DNA of 6,742 nucleotides from Chlamydiae bacterium RIFCSPHIGHO2_12_FULL_27_8 (lineage in GTDB: Bacteria > Chlamydiota > Chlamydiia > Chlamydiales > SM23-39), in the NCBI GenBank assembly GCA_001796155.1, contig MGLU01000095.1:1-6742 (forward strand), given 5' to 3'. Under the pieces are notes generated by a model. It was not told where the DNA came from, did no database searches, and saw nothing but the letters and a program-made list of their open reading frames with translations. Positions 1-5,150 of the stretch are shown in pieces; position 1 is the first letter of the stretch, and each line of letters opens with the position of its first letter. Both the position numbers and the translations under genes were made by a program.

Positions 1-319
1 AGCGGAACAGAAATATGTTTTCTGGTCTACGAGTTATCATAAGAAGAAGCAGGATGCTTGTCATTTTAATGACGAGTAGTTCACGTAATTGACCCTGTTT
101 ACAATCATGATTATGCCAAAAACACCCATGAATAAAAATAACTGCTTTATATTTCGGAAAAACAATATCAGGACAGCCGGGTAATTTTTTGTTATGAATT
201 CTATATCTCAGGCCTTTAGCAAATAATGCTTTTCTAATATTTACTTCGGGCTGAGTATTCTTATTTTTTACAGCTGCCATAACCCTACTTCGGGTTTTTT
301 TATCAAATTTATCAGCCAT
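1..319 (-). CDS. vsr: Very-short-patch mismatch endonuclease (Vsr), partial, probably disrupted
   Basis: Vsr nicks DNA 5' of T:G mismatches that arise when 5-methylcytosine deaminates, so it repairs the mutagenic side effect of the neighbouring C5-methyltransferase. The visible 106 codons run off the left edge without a stop. Residues 1-73 align without gaps to E. coli Vsr as I recall it: MADKFDKKTRSRVM, then LPGCPDIV with the catalytic Asp at 51, then FIHGCFWHNHDC with His64, Trp68, His69, His71 and Cys73 at the same numbers. After about residue 76 (left of position 91) the family pattern, normally a P-x-T-N-x-x-F-W-x-x-K-I block, is not found in this frame. The frame reads leucine-rich sequence instead, so a frameshift or small insertion is likely. 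The ATG lies 3 bases after the endonuclease stop with no properly spaced Shine-Dalgarno, which suggests translational coupling. The family is certain; whether the gene works is doubtful. Confidence 0.85.
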   Translation of the reverse strand, partial: MADKFDKKTRSRVMAAVKNKNTQPEVNIRKALFAKGLRYRIHNKKLPGCPDIVFPKYKAVIFIHGCFWHNHDCKQGQLRELLVIKMTSILLLLMITRRPENIFLFR

Positions 320-322
320 CTT

Positions 323-1381
323 TCAGTTTTTAAATCTTATTTGTAAATTAAGCTTAATATATCTTTTCCTATTCCGTTCATAAATTTTGCCAAATTTATG
401 TCGAGTTGTACTTGGTGTTTCAAATTTGGTGTTCATAAAAAGAAATTTTTTAAACTTATCTCGATCATAGACATGATAACACGCTAATTCGCCGTTTTCT
501 TTAACTATAATATAACCTCCATGTGTTTCATAAGCTCCATCCCAAGTTTTAGAAGGTTGCATACCAAAAGCAACCGCTAAAAGAAATTCTTGCACTTTAT
601 ATTCATAAAAGTGCTTATGGCTCCCCATCTTAATTGGATCTACTTTTTCAACATAGGAAGTTACGTCTTGAATAGTTGACTGATGTCCTAAATAATATGC
701 TTTTAACATTTCGGCGACAATTTCAGGCATATGCGATTCTATTAGCGTTAAATTTTGACGAAATGTTATTTCCGGAATCTGAACAAATTTCAAATCTTCC
801 TCTTCTGTAAGAATTTGATTTAATCCGATCTTTGACTTATCTTTATTCTGCCCTCTTTTACTTACTATTTCAAACTCAAAATTAGTGGCTCCTGAAGCAT
901 TAAGCAATGTCGACATTCCTCCGATTTTGGATTTAATACTAAATCCTCTAATCGGTTGTGTTCTTGTAAAAGGGTCTTCGATTTTTACCCAAATATCAGC
1001 TTTTGATGAAGAGGAAGATCTAATTTTATTACAATGCAACTCTGACATTATTTCTTTGGCATCAGAGATTTTAAAAGCTCCTTTTGAAGCAGGCCCGTCT
1101 TTAATTTTTTTGAGAATATTAGATAATTTTCCGCCAATTTGAAAAATTGGAATTTCCGCTATAACTTTCATATCAGATTTTATAACAATTTTATCTTGTT
1201 CGTCCATAATTTCATAAATAAGTTCTCTTGAATTTTCATTCCGTATAATGCTTAAAACTTTTAAGAACGATTTGGGAATTAATGCAAGTGTCTCATCTGC
1301 AGAATATAGAATTTTATCCGATAATATTTTGAGAAAAGCATAAAATTCACTCCATTCCCCTTTATTGGCACTCAATTGCAT
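323..1381 (-). CDS. HpaII-family type II restriction endonuclease
   Basis: This is the nuclease of the R-M pair. HpaII itself cuts C^CGG, so the same target is likely but inferred. The protein is 352 aa from the chosen start, close to the roughly 350-360 aa of the family. It opens with the family-like KGEWSEFYAFLKIL. The middle (about residues 127-170) holds KADIWVKI, GFSIKSKIG, then TLLNASGATNFEFEI. I read Asp129 and the S-I-K-S-K stretch (Lys150/Lys152) as a PD-(D/E)XK-like core. The C-terminus, FETPSTTRHKFGKIY followed by KLNLQIRF, is typical of HpaII-family proteins as I remember them. I prefer the ATG at 1381 because AAGAGA lies 7 bases upstream. An in-frame ATG at 1402 would add 7 residues but has no clear ribosome site. 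The gene overlaps the methyltransferase end by 20 bases, which keeps the nuclease tied to upstream methyltransferase translation. Confidence 0.88.
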   Translation of the reverse strand: MQLSANKGEWSEFYAFLKILSDKILYSADETLALIPKSFLKVLSIIRNENSRELIYEIMDEQDKIVIKSDMKVIAEIPIFQIGGKLSNILKKIKDGPASKGAFKISDAKEIMSELHCNKIRSSSSSKADIWVKIEDPFTRTQPIRGFSIKSKIGGMSTLLNASGATNFEFEIVSKRGQNKDKSKIGLNQILTEEEDLKFVQIPEITFRQNLTLIESHMPEIVAEMLKAYYLGHQSTIQDVTSYVEKVDPIKMGSHKHFYEYKVQEFLLAVAFGMQPSKTWDGAYETHGGYIIVKENGELACYHVYDRDKFKKFLFMNTKFETPSTTRHKFGKIYERNRKRYIKLNLQIRFKN

Positions 1382-2285
1382 AATTATTTCTCTTACTTTC
1401 ATTAATTACATTCAGAATTGCCTCAGTAGTCATTCTTATTGGATCTACGGCAACACTATTACCTAATTGTTTAAGAGCCTGAGCTTCTGAAACGGGAAAG
1501 AAAAAATCATCAGGAAAACCCATCATTAATTTTGCTTCATTTGAAGTAATACGATGAATTTTACCATTTACTAAATATGTATCCCAATTTCTTCTATCAT
1601 GCAGCCCGGAACCGCGTCCTCCAACTCGCAAAGTATACCCTATTTCCTTTGCACATTCACCTTGAAATATTTCTTTCATAGTAATTTTTAGTGGAATAGG
1701 AGCAGGAAATTCAAAAGAATTAATATTTAAATCTTTCCTAAAACCTATTATATATATACGTGGTCTATGAGTAGGAAGACCATAATCCGAGGCTTTCATG
1801 ATTTTATAAAAAATTGAATAGTGTAATTCATTTTCTAAAATATTTCGTATTACTTCAAATGTTTTGCCGTTATCATGGTTTAGAAGATGCCGAACGTTTT
1901 CTAAAAAAATCGTTTTAGGTTGTTTTTCTCTTATTATTTTAGCAATTTCAAAAAAAAGAGTGCCTCTTATTTCTGAAAAACCTTTTTTAAACCCCGCTTG
2001 ACTAAATGGCTGACAAGGAAATCCTGCACATAAAATATCAACATCTTCAGGAATACTTTTTTGATTTTCTTCTAAAGTAATGTCCCCTCTAAACAAATCA
2101 TTTTGAAAAATATTAGGTGAATTTTTTTTAAAATTATATTCATAAGTTTTTCGTGCATTTTCATCCCACTCACTTGCATATACACATTCTCCGCCTAATT
2201 GATGAAATGCAATGTGAAATCCACCTATACCTGCAAAAAGATCAATAAATGTAAAAGATTCATTTTGCTCATTTTTATAAGCCAT
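1362..2285 (-). CDS. DNA (cytosine-5) methyltransferase of the R-M cassette
   Basis: It transfers a methyl group from S-adenosylmethionine to C5 of cytosine and so protects host DNA from the adjacent endonuclease. The 307 aa protein shows the C5-MTase motifs in order: motif I FIDLFAGIGGF (13-23), motif IV PCQPFSQAG with catalytic Cys91, motif VI ENV (129-131), motif VIII THRPR (172-176; usually QxRxR), a short target-recognition region of about 60 residues (about 185-244) including LRVGGRGSG and DRRNWDTY, motif IX with MGFPDDF (255-261), and motif X LGNSVAV (274-280). The open frame extends to an ATG at 2339, but that adds 18 hydrophobic residues and sits at the predicted transcript start. 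The ATG at 2285 has AGGAG 5 bases upstream and is preferred. It is the first gene of the cassette and overlaps the endonuclease gene. No small helix-turn-helix controller gene lies upstream. Confidence 0.95.
   Translation of the reverse strand: MAYKNEQNESFTFIDLFAGIGGFHIAFHQLGGECVYASEWDENARKTYEYNFKKNSPNIFQNDLFRGDITLEENQKSIPEDVDILCAGFPCQPFSQAGFKKGFSEIRGTLFFEIAKIIREKQPKTIFLENVRHLLNHDNGKTFEVIRNILENELHYSIFYKIMKASDYGLPTHRPRIYIIGFRKDLNINSFEFPAPIPLKITMKEIFQGECAKEIGYTLRVGGRGSGLHDRRNWDTYLVNGKIHRITSNEAKLMMGFPDDFFFPVSEAQALKQLGNSVAVDPIRMTTEAILNVINESKRNNYAIECQ
1389..1394 (-). promoter_or_regulatory. Ribosome binding site deciding the endonuclease start
   Basis: On the minus strand this reads AAGAGA, 7 bases before the ATG at 1381. 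The alternative in-frame ATG at 1402 has nothing comparable upstream. The site lies inside the last codons of the methyltransferase gene, so ribosomes finishing that gene would pass over it. Confidence 0.5.
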
Positions 2286-2290
2286 TGCAT

Positions 2291-2295
2291 CTCCT
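2291..2295 (-). promoter_or_regulatory. Shine-Dalgarno AGGAG deciding the methyltransferase start
   Basis: AGGAG on the minus strand is 5 bases before the ATG at 2285. It is the strongest ribosome site in the window. It argues that the 54 bases between the upstream ATG (2339) and 2285 are leader, not coding. Confidence 0.75.
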
Positions 2296-2344
2296 AAAAT
2301 TAAGTTAAATATAGCAAAAAACCAAATATATATTTTCATAATAC

Positions 2345-2373
2345 ATTATAATTAATTTTTATATTTGTGAAAA
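2345..2373 (-). promoter_or_regulatory. Candidate promoter of the R-M cassette
   Basis: On the minus strand, TTTTCA (2373-2368) and a perfect TATAAT (2350-2345) are separated by 17 bases, matching a sigma-70-type promoter in spacing and -10. Transcription would begin around 2338, so the ATG at 2339 would have no leader, consistent with translation starting at 2285. The -35 box matches the consensus only partly, and AT-rich DNA yields chance TATAAT boxes. Confidence 0.5.
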
Positions 2374-2437
2374 ATTTATTAAAAGACAAACTATTCATCT
2401 AATGTATCCTGTTTTTGGGGTCCATTATAGCGTCATG

Positions 2438-3502
2438 TCATTTGTTCAAAGAGTACTTAATTTTTAAGATTTTTAACACTTTTTCATTTAAATAATTTAT
2501 ATTTATTTCGTTATTCAAGTAAGCATTTTTTAAAATGTTAAAAGCATTTGGAATCCGGTATTTTAAAATATCATCTAAACAATCATCTCTATGATCAGCA
2601 AATAGTAAAATATCATTGCCTGCCAGATGAGCTAAAAGAATAATTTTTTCAAATGGAAAGTTGTTTTTTAAAGCTTGCATGTTAAGTGCATCTGTAATTA
2701 TTATTCCTTTAAAAAAAAGTTCGTTTCTTAATATATCAATAGTTTTTTTTGATAGAGTTGCAGGAAGATCGTCTATATTTTTTAGTAAAATATGTGAGCT
2801 CATTATAAATTTAATATTATTTTCAATTAATTTTTTATAAACAAAGAGATCATTTTCTAAAATTTCTTCATATGTTTTGTGAGATATGGGAAGATTAAAA
2901 TGCGGATCAATATTTGTTTCCCCTATTCCCGGATAATGTTTTAAGCAAGTAAAAACATTTTGTTTTTTATGAGCATTTACAAAATTTAAAGCTTTTTCAA
3001 AAACAATATTTTTATTATCTCCGAATGATCTTTCATAGATATAATCGTTTTTCTTACCAATATCTACAACAGGAGCTAAATTTAAATGAATATTTAAATT
3101 TTTAAGATTTATTGCAATTTCTTCTGCTATATAAAAAAGATCTTTATTTTCAAAATTTTTTAAAATATAATTTTTAGGAAAAATTTTTTCGTTTTTTATT
3201 CTCATTGCAGTGCCCCATTCGGCATCTGCAGCAATGAACATTGGAAGGGTAGATATTTTATTGAGTTTTGCAAGCGTTTGATTAAGACTTAATGCATCAG
3301 CACTGCAAATAATAAAATTTGATATTTTATAGTTTTTGATTAAATGAATTATATCATTTTTATGATGATCTTCTCTTAAAGTAGAGATTGGAACCATGAA
3401 AAGAATACCTATTTTTTCATCCAAAGACATATTTTTCAAAATATTTTCTTCAAAATTTGAAAATAAAAAAAAAGGAAGAAAAAAATAAAATATTAATTTC
3501 AT
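2438..3502 (-). CDS. nagZ: Exported GH3 beta-N-acetylglucosaminidase, NagZ-like
   Basis: NagZ removes N-acetylglucosamine from N-acetylmuramic acid-containing muropeptides during peptidoglycan turnover. The 354 aa length matches one GH3 TIM-barrel domain, without the C-terminal domain of the longer Bacillus enzyme. Family landmarks are FIAADAEWGTAMRI (89-102), LNLAPVVDI (140-148), ERSFGDN (157-163), KHYPGIGETNIDPH (188-201) with the Asp-x-His pair D199/H201 expected to act as acid/base, and the nucleophile motif GIIITDALNM with Asp271. The usual KHFPGHGD reads KHYPGIGE here, so one normally conserved His is Ile193. Residues 3-14 are strongly hydrophobic after a single Lys, like a short signal peptide, so the enzyme probably acts in the periplasm or on the membrane, unlike cytoplasmic E. 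coli NagZ. Its ATG overlaps the stop of the carboxypeptidase gene by one base (TAATG), so the two are co-translated. Confidence 0.85.
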   Translation of the reverse strand: MKLIFYFFLPFFLFSNFEENILKNMSLDEKIGILFMVPISTLREDHHKNDIIHLIKNYKISNFIICSADALSLNQTLAKLNKISTLPMFIAADAEWGTAMRIKNEKIFPKNYILKNFENKDLFYIAEEIAINLKNLNIHLNLAPVVDIGKKNDYIYERSFGDNKNIVFEKALNFVNAHKKQNVFTCLKHYPGIGETNIDPHFNLPISHKTYEEILENDLFVYKKLIENNIKFIMSSHILLKNIDDLPATLSKKTIDILRNELFFKGIIITDALNMQALKNNFPFEKIILLAHLAGNDILLFADHRDDCLDDILKYRIPNAFNILKNAYLNNEININYLNEKVLKILKIKYSLNK

Positions 3503-4497
3503 TAATGTTTTAAAATTTTAATATCTATTTCATTTTTAGAGGCATTGATAAAAATTTCTCCACCTATGGGAAAAGTTATTTTAGGATCACTATGGCCAAA
3601 ATCCAGCTCAGATAAAACTAAAATATTTTCAAGTTCTTTTTTTGATTTTATTATTTTTTTAATTTTAGAAAGATTCATTTTTGAAGCTTTTTGAAATCTG
3701 CCTATAATAACAGCTTTTATATTTCTTAAAATATTTTGATGAAGTAACGATTGAAGATTTCTATCAAACTCAACATCACAATATTTTTTTGCCATAGAAT
3801 CATCTTCAATAAAAAGAATAGAATCTTCTATATTTGGAATAAAATTTGTACCCTGCAAAAGATTAAAAGTGCATAAATTTCCACCTATAATTGTTCCTTT
3901 TGCGTTACCTTTTTCTATAATTTTAATACCTGAATTTTTTATCAGTTTTCTATTGTCTTGATTAATTTTCCATTTATCGTCGCTCCAAAATTCGCTTGGA
4001 TAAATATTATAAGACTCTTCGCTTATTAAACATTTTTTAAAATAATTTAAAGTGTATTCAAAATGAAGCTTTTGAGCAAAGCTTGTAAAATTTGGAGAAG
4101 AATAAGTTACTAAACCTGTTTTTGCAAAGATTGCATTGCTCAAAATAGTAATATCAGAAAAACCCATAAAAATTTTTGGATTTTGTTTTATGATATCAAA
4201 ATCTATGTAATTTAATAGCTGATTAGCAGAGTATCCTCCGCCAAAAGCCATAACTGCACTTACATTTTTATCTAAAAAAGCATCATGAAGATCTTGTATT
4301 CTTGAAGAAATTGAAGAAGAATAAAAATCACCTTTTTCTTCTACATGTTTTGAAAATGATAATTTTAATCCTAGCTCCAAAAATTTCTTTTCAGCTTCTT
4401 CTTTTAAAATTTTTGAAAAATTATACATCGATCTTGAAGGAGCAATAATTTTAACTAAATCCCCTTCTTTTAATTTTTTTGGAAAAATTTTATTCAT
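3502..4497 (-). CDS. ldcA: S66-family LD-carboxypeptidase (LdcA/MccF-like)
   Basis: S66 serine peptidases such as LdcA remove the terminal D-Ala from tetrapeptides of recycled muropeptides. MccF relatives instead cleave processed microcin C. The 331 aa protein starts with the family N-terminus (KEGDLVKIIAPSR), has FGGGYSANQLL (85-95), and carries the full Ser-Glu-His triad: Ser114 in MGFSDIT, Glu231 in LFIEDD, His302 in LDFGHSDP. IGGNL (204-208) precedes the C-terminal domain. It is longer than E. coli LdcA (about 304 aa) because of an extra stretch around EFWSDDKW (169-176), a tryptophan-bearing loop that points to the MccF-like branch. It lacks a signal peptide, so it is cytoplasmic. Pairing with a NagZ-like gene favours peptidoglycan recycling. 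It is the first gene of a two-gene operon. The ribosome site before 4497 is weak. Confidence 0.88.
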   Translation of the reverse strand: MNKIFPKKLKEGDLVKIIAPSRSMYNFSKILKEEAEKKFLELGLKLSFSKHVEEKGDFYSSSISSRIQDLHDAFLDKNVSAVMAFGGGYSANQLLNYIDFDIIKQNPKIFMGFSDITILSNAIFAKTGLVTYSSPNFTSFAQKLHFEYTLNYFKKCLISEESYNIYPSEFWSDDKWKINQDNRKLIKNSGIKIIEKGNAKGTIIGGNLCTFNLLQGTNFIPNIEDSILFIEDDSMAKKYCDVEFDRNLQSLLHQNILRNIKAVIIGRFQKASKMNLSKIKKIIKSKKELENILVLSELDFGHSDPKITFPIGGEIFINASKNEIDIKILKH

Positions 4498-4528
4498 TTT
4501 TTTAAATCTTTTTTTAATTTTTTAAAGC

Positions 4529-4558
4529 ATCATAAATTAAGAATTTATATAAATTCAA
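4529..4558 (-). promoter_or_regulatory. Candidate promoter of the ldcA-nagZ operon
   Basis: On the minus strand, TTGAAT (4558-4553) and TATGAT (4534-4529) lie 18 bases apart, a good sigma-70-type pair. The start would be near 4522, giving a leader of about 25 bases before the ATG at 4497. A perfect palindrome fills most of the spacer. Confidence 0.55.
4541..4556. repeat. Perfect 16-base palindrome in the ldcA promoter spacer
   Basis: GAATTTATATAAATTC is its own reverse complement. It overlaps the -35 box and lies between the -35 and -10 of the predicted ldcA promoter, where a bound dimeric regulator would block RNA polymerase. The symmetry is directly visible. An operator role is inference, since AT-rich DNA produces such palindromes fairly easily. 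Confidence 0.45.
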
Positions 4559-4652
4559 TTTTTTAAGTATTTTAAAATTAATAATTTCTAAAAGATGTTT
4601 AAAATTCAGGAAATTAAATTGATTTTTTTATTATTATTATTTTTTGTAAAGA

Positions 4653-4680
4653 TTGTATTTATATATCGAATATTTATAAT
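4653..4680 (+). promoter_or_regulatory. Candidate promoter of nrdA
   Basis: TTGTAT (4653-4658) and a perfect TATAAT (4675-4680) are 16 bases apart. Transcription would begin near 4687, giving a leader of about 32 bases. A run of four TTA units (4628-4639) precedes the -35. I found no convincing NrdR box here. Confidence 0.55.
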
Positions 4681-4705
4681 GAAAATTAAATGAGATTTAA
4701 TAAAA

Positions 4706-4711
4706 AGAGGT
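4706..4711 (+). promoter_or_regulatory. Ribosome binding site of nrdA
   Basis: AGAGGT ends 7 bases before the ATG at 4719, normal Shine-Dalgarno placement. It supports this start and shows that translation initiation for nrdA is intact. Confidence 0.65.
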
Positions 4712-4718
4712 CTAAAAA

Positions 4719-5150
4719 ATGACAACTGTAATAAATGAAAAAATTCAAAAAAATGATTTAAAAAAAACCGTAATTAAAAGAAGCGGTGAAATAAAAAAGT
4801 TTGATATAGAAAAAGTTAAAAAAGTTATTGCCTGGTCAACAGAAGGCCTGCAAATCAATCCTTTAAAACTTGAATCTTCCATAGATATTATTTTTACAGA
4901 TAAAATTGAGACCAAAAACATACAGGAAAATCTTATTTATCATGCATTGACTTTAACAAGCGTAAAAGAACCTGACTGGAGAATTGTAGCCGGAAGGTTG
5001 TTAATGATGAATAAATGGAAAGATACCCAAAGAAAAAGAGGCTACATTTACGGAGATTTGTATAGCCATATCACAAAAATGGTAAATGAAAAAAAATATG
5101 ATGATAAAATATTAAAAATTTATTCTGAAAAAGAATTGAAAGACTCTTAA
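4719..5150 (+). CDS. nrdA: Ribonucleotide reductase alpha subunit, N-terminal ATP-cone fragment before an in-frame stop
   Basis: This is the first 143 codons of nrdA. Residues about 17-105 form an ATP-cone regulatory domain (TVIKRSGEIKKFDIEKVKKV onward to WRIVAGRLLMMNKW), which senses ATP versus dATP and switches overall reductase activity. The fragment continues into the start of the all-alpha RNR domain (YSEKELKDS) and then meets TAA at 5148-5150. Without the stop the same frame continues as KWIDKSRD, fitting the family's sequence at that point. On its own the fragment lacks every catalytic cysteine and could not act as a reductase. Start and ribosome site are convincing. It diverges from ldcA across a 221-base spacer. 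Confidence 0.85.
   Translation: MTTVINEKIQKNDLKKTVIKRSGEIKKFDIEKVKKVIAWSTEGLQINPLKLESSIDIIFTDKIETKNIQENLIYHALTLTSVKEPDWRIVAGRLLMMNKWKDTQRKRGYIYGDLYSHITKMVNEKKYDDKILKIYSEKELKDS

Noticed and set aside
60..73. Small inverted repeat GTCATT/AATGAC within vsr
   Set aside because: Six-base arms with a 2-base loop and no T-tail; too small to call a terminator or recombination site.
281..301. Terminator-like hairpin on the plus strand (AACCC, six-base loop, GGGTT, then T-run)
   Set aside because: It lies within conserved N-terminal Vsr codons and would only stop antisense transcription. The 5-bp stem is weak and is explained by the coding sequence.
885..1142. Plus-strand 85-codon open frame inside the endonuclease gene
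   Set aside because: It lies wholly opposite a well-supported HpaII-family gene, has no ribosome site and no recognisable motif; a shadow frame.
2286..2339. N-terminal 18-residue hydrophobic extension of the methyltransferase, as if a membrane segment
   Set aside because: The AGGAG-supported ATG at 2285 and a predicted transcript start near 2338 make this leader sequence, and C5-methyltransferases are cytoplasmic.
2424..2448. Second promoter from TTGAAC (2448-2443) and TATAAT (2429-2424) at the nagZ end
   Set aside because: The spacer is only 14 bases, too short for a normal sigma-70 promoter, although the TATAAT is perfect.
4628..4639. (TTA)4 tract upstream of the nrdA -35 as a phase-variation element
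   Set aside because: Four units in such AT-rich DNA are expected by chance, and the tract lies outside the promoter spacer.
4650..4690. NrdR boxes in front of nrdA
   Set aside because: The AT-rich stretch around the promoter lacks the paired 16-base ACACTATATATAGTGT-like repeats; no pair could be placed.
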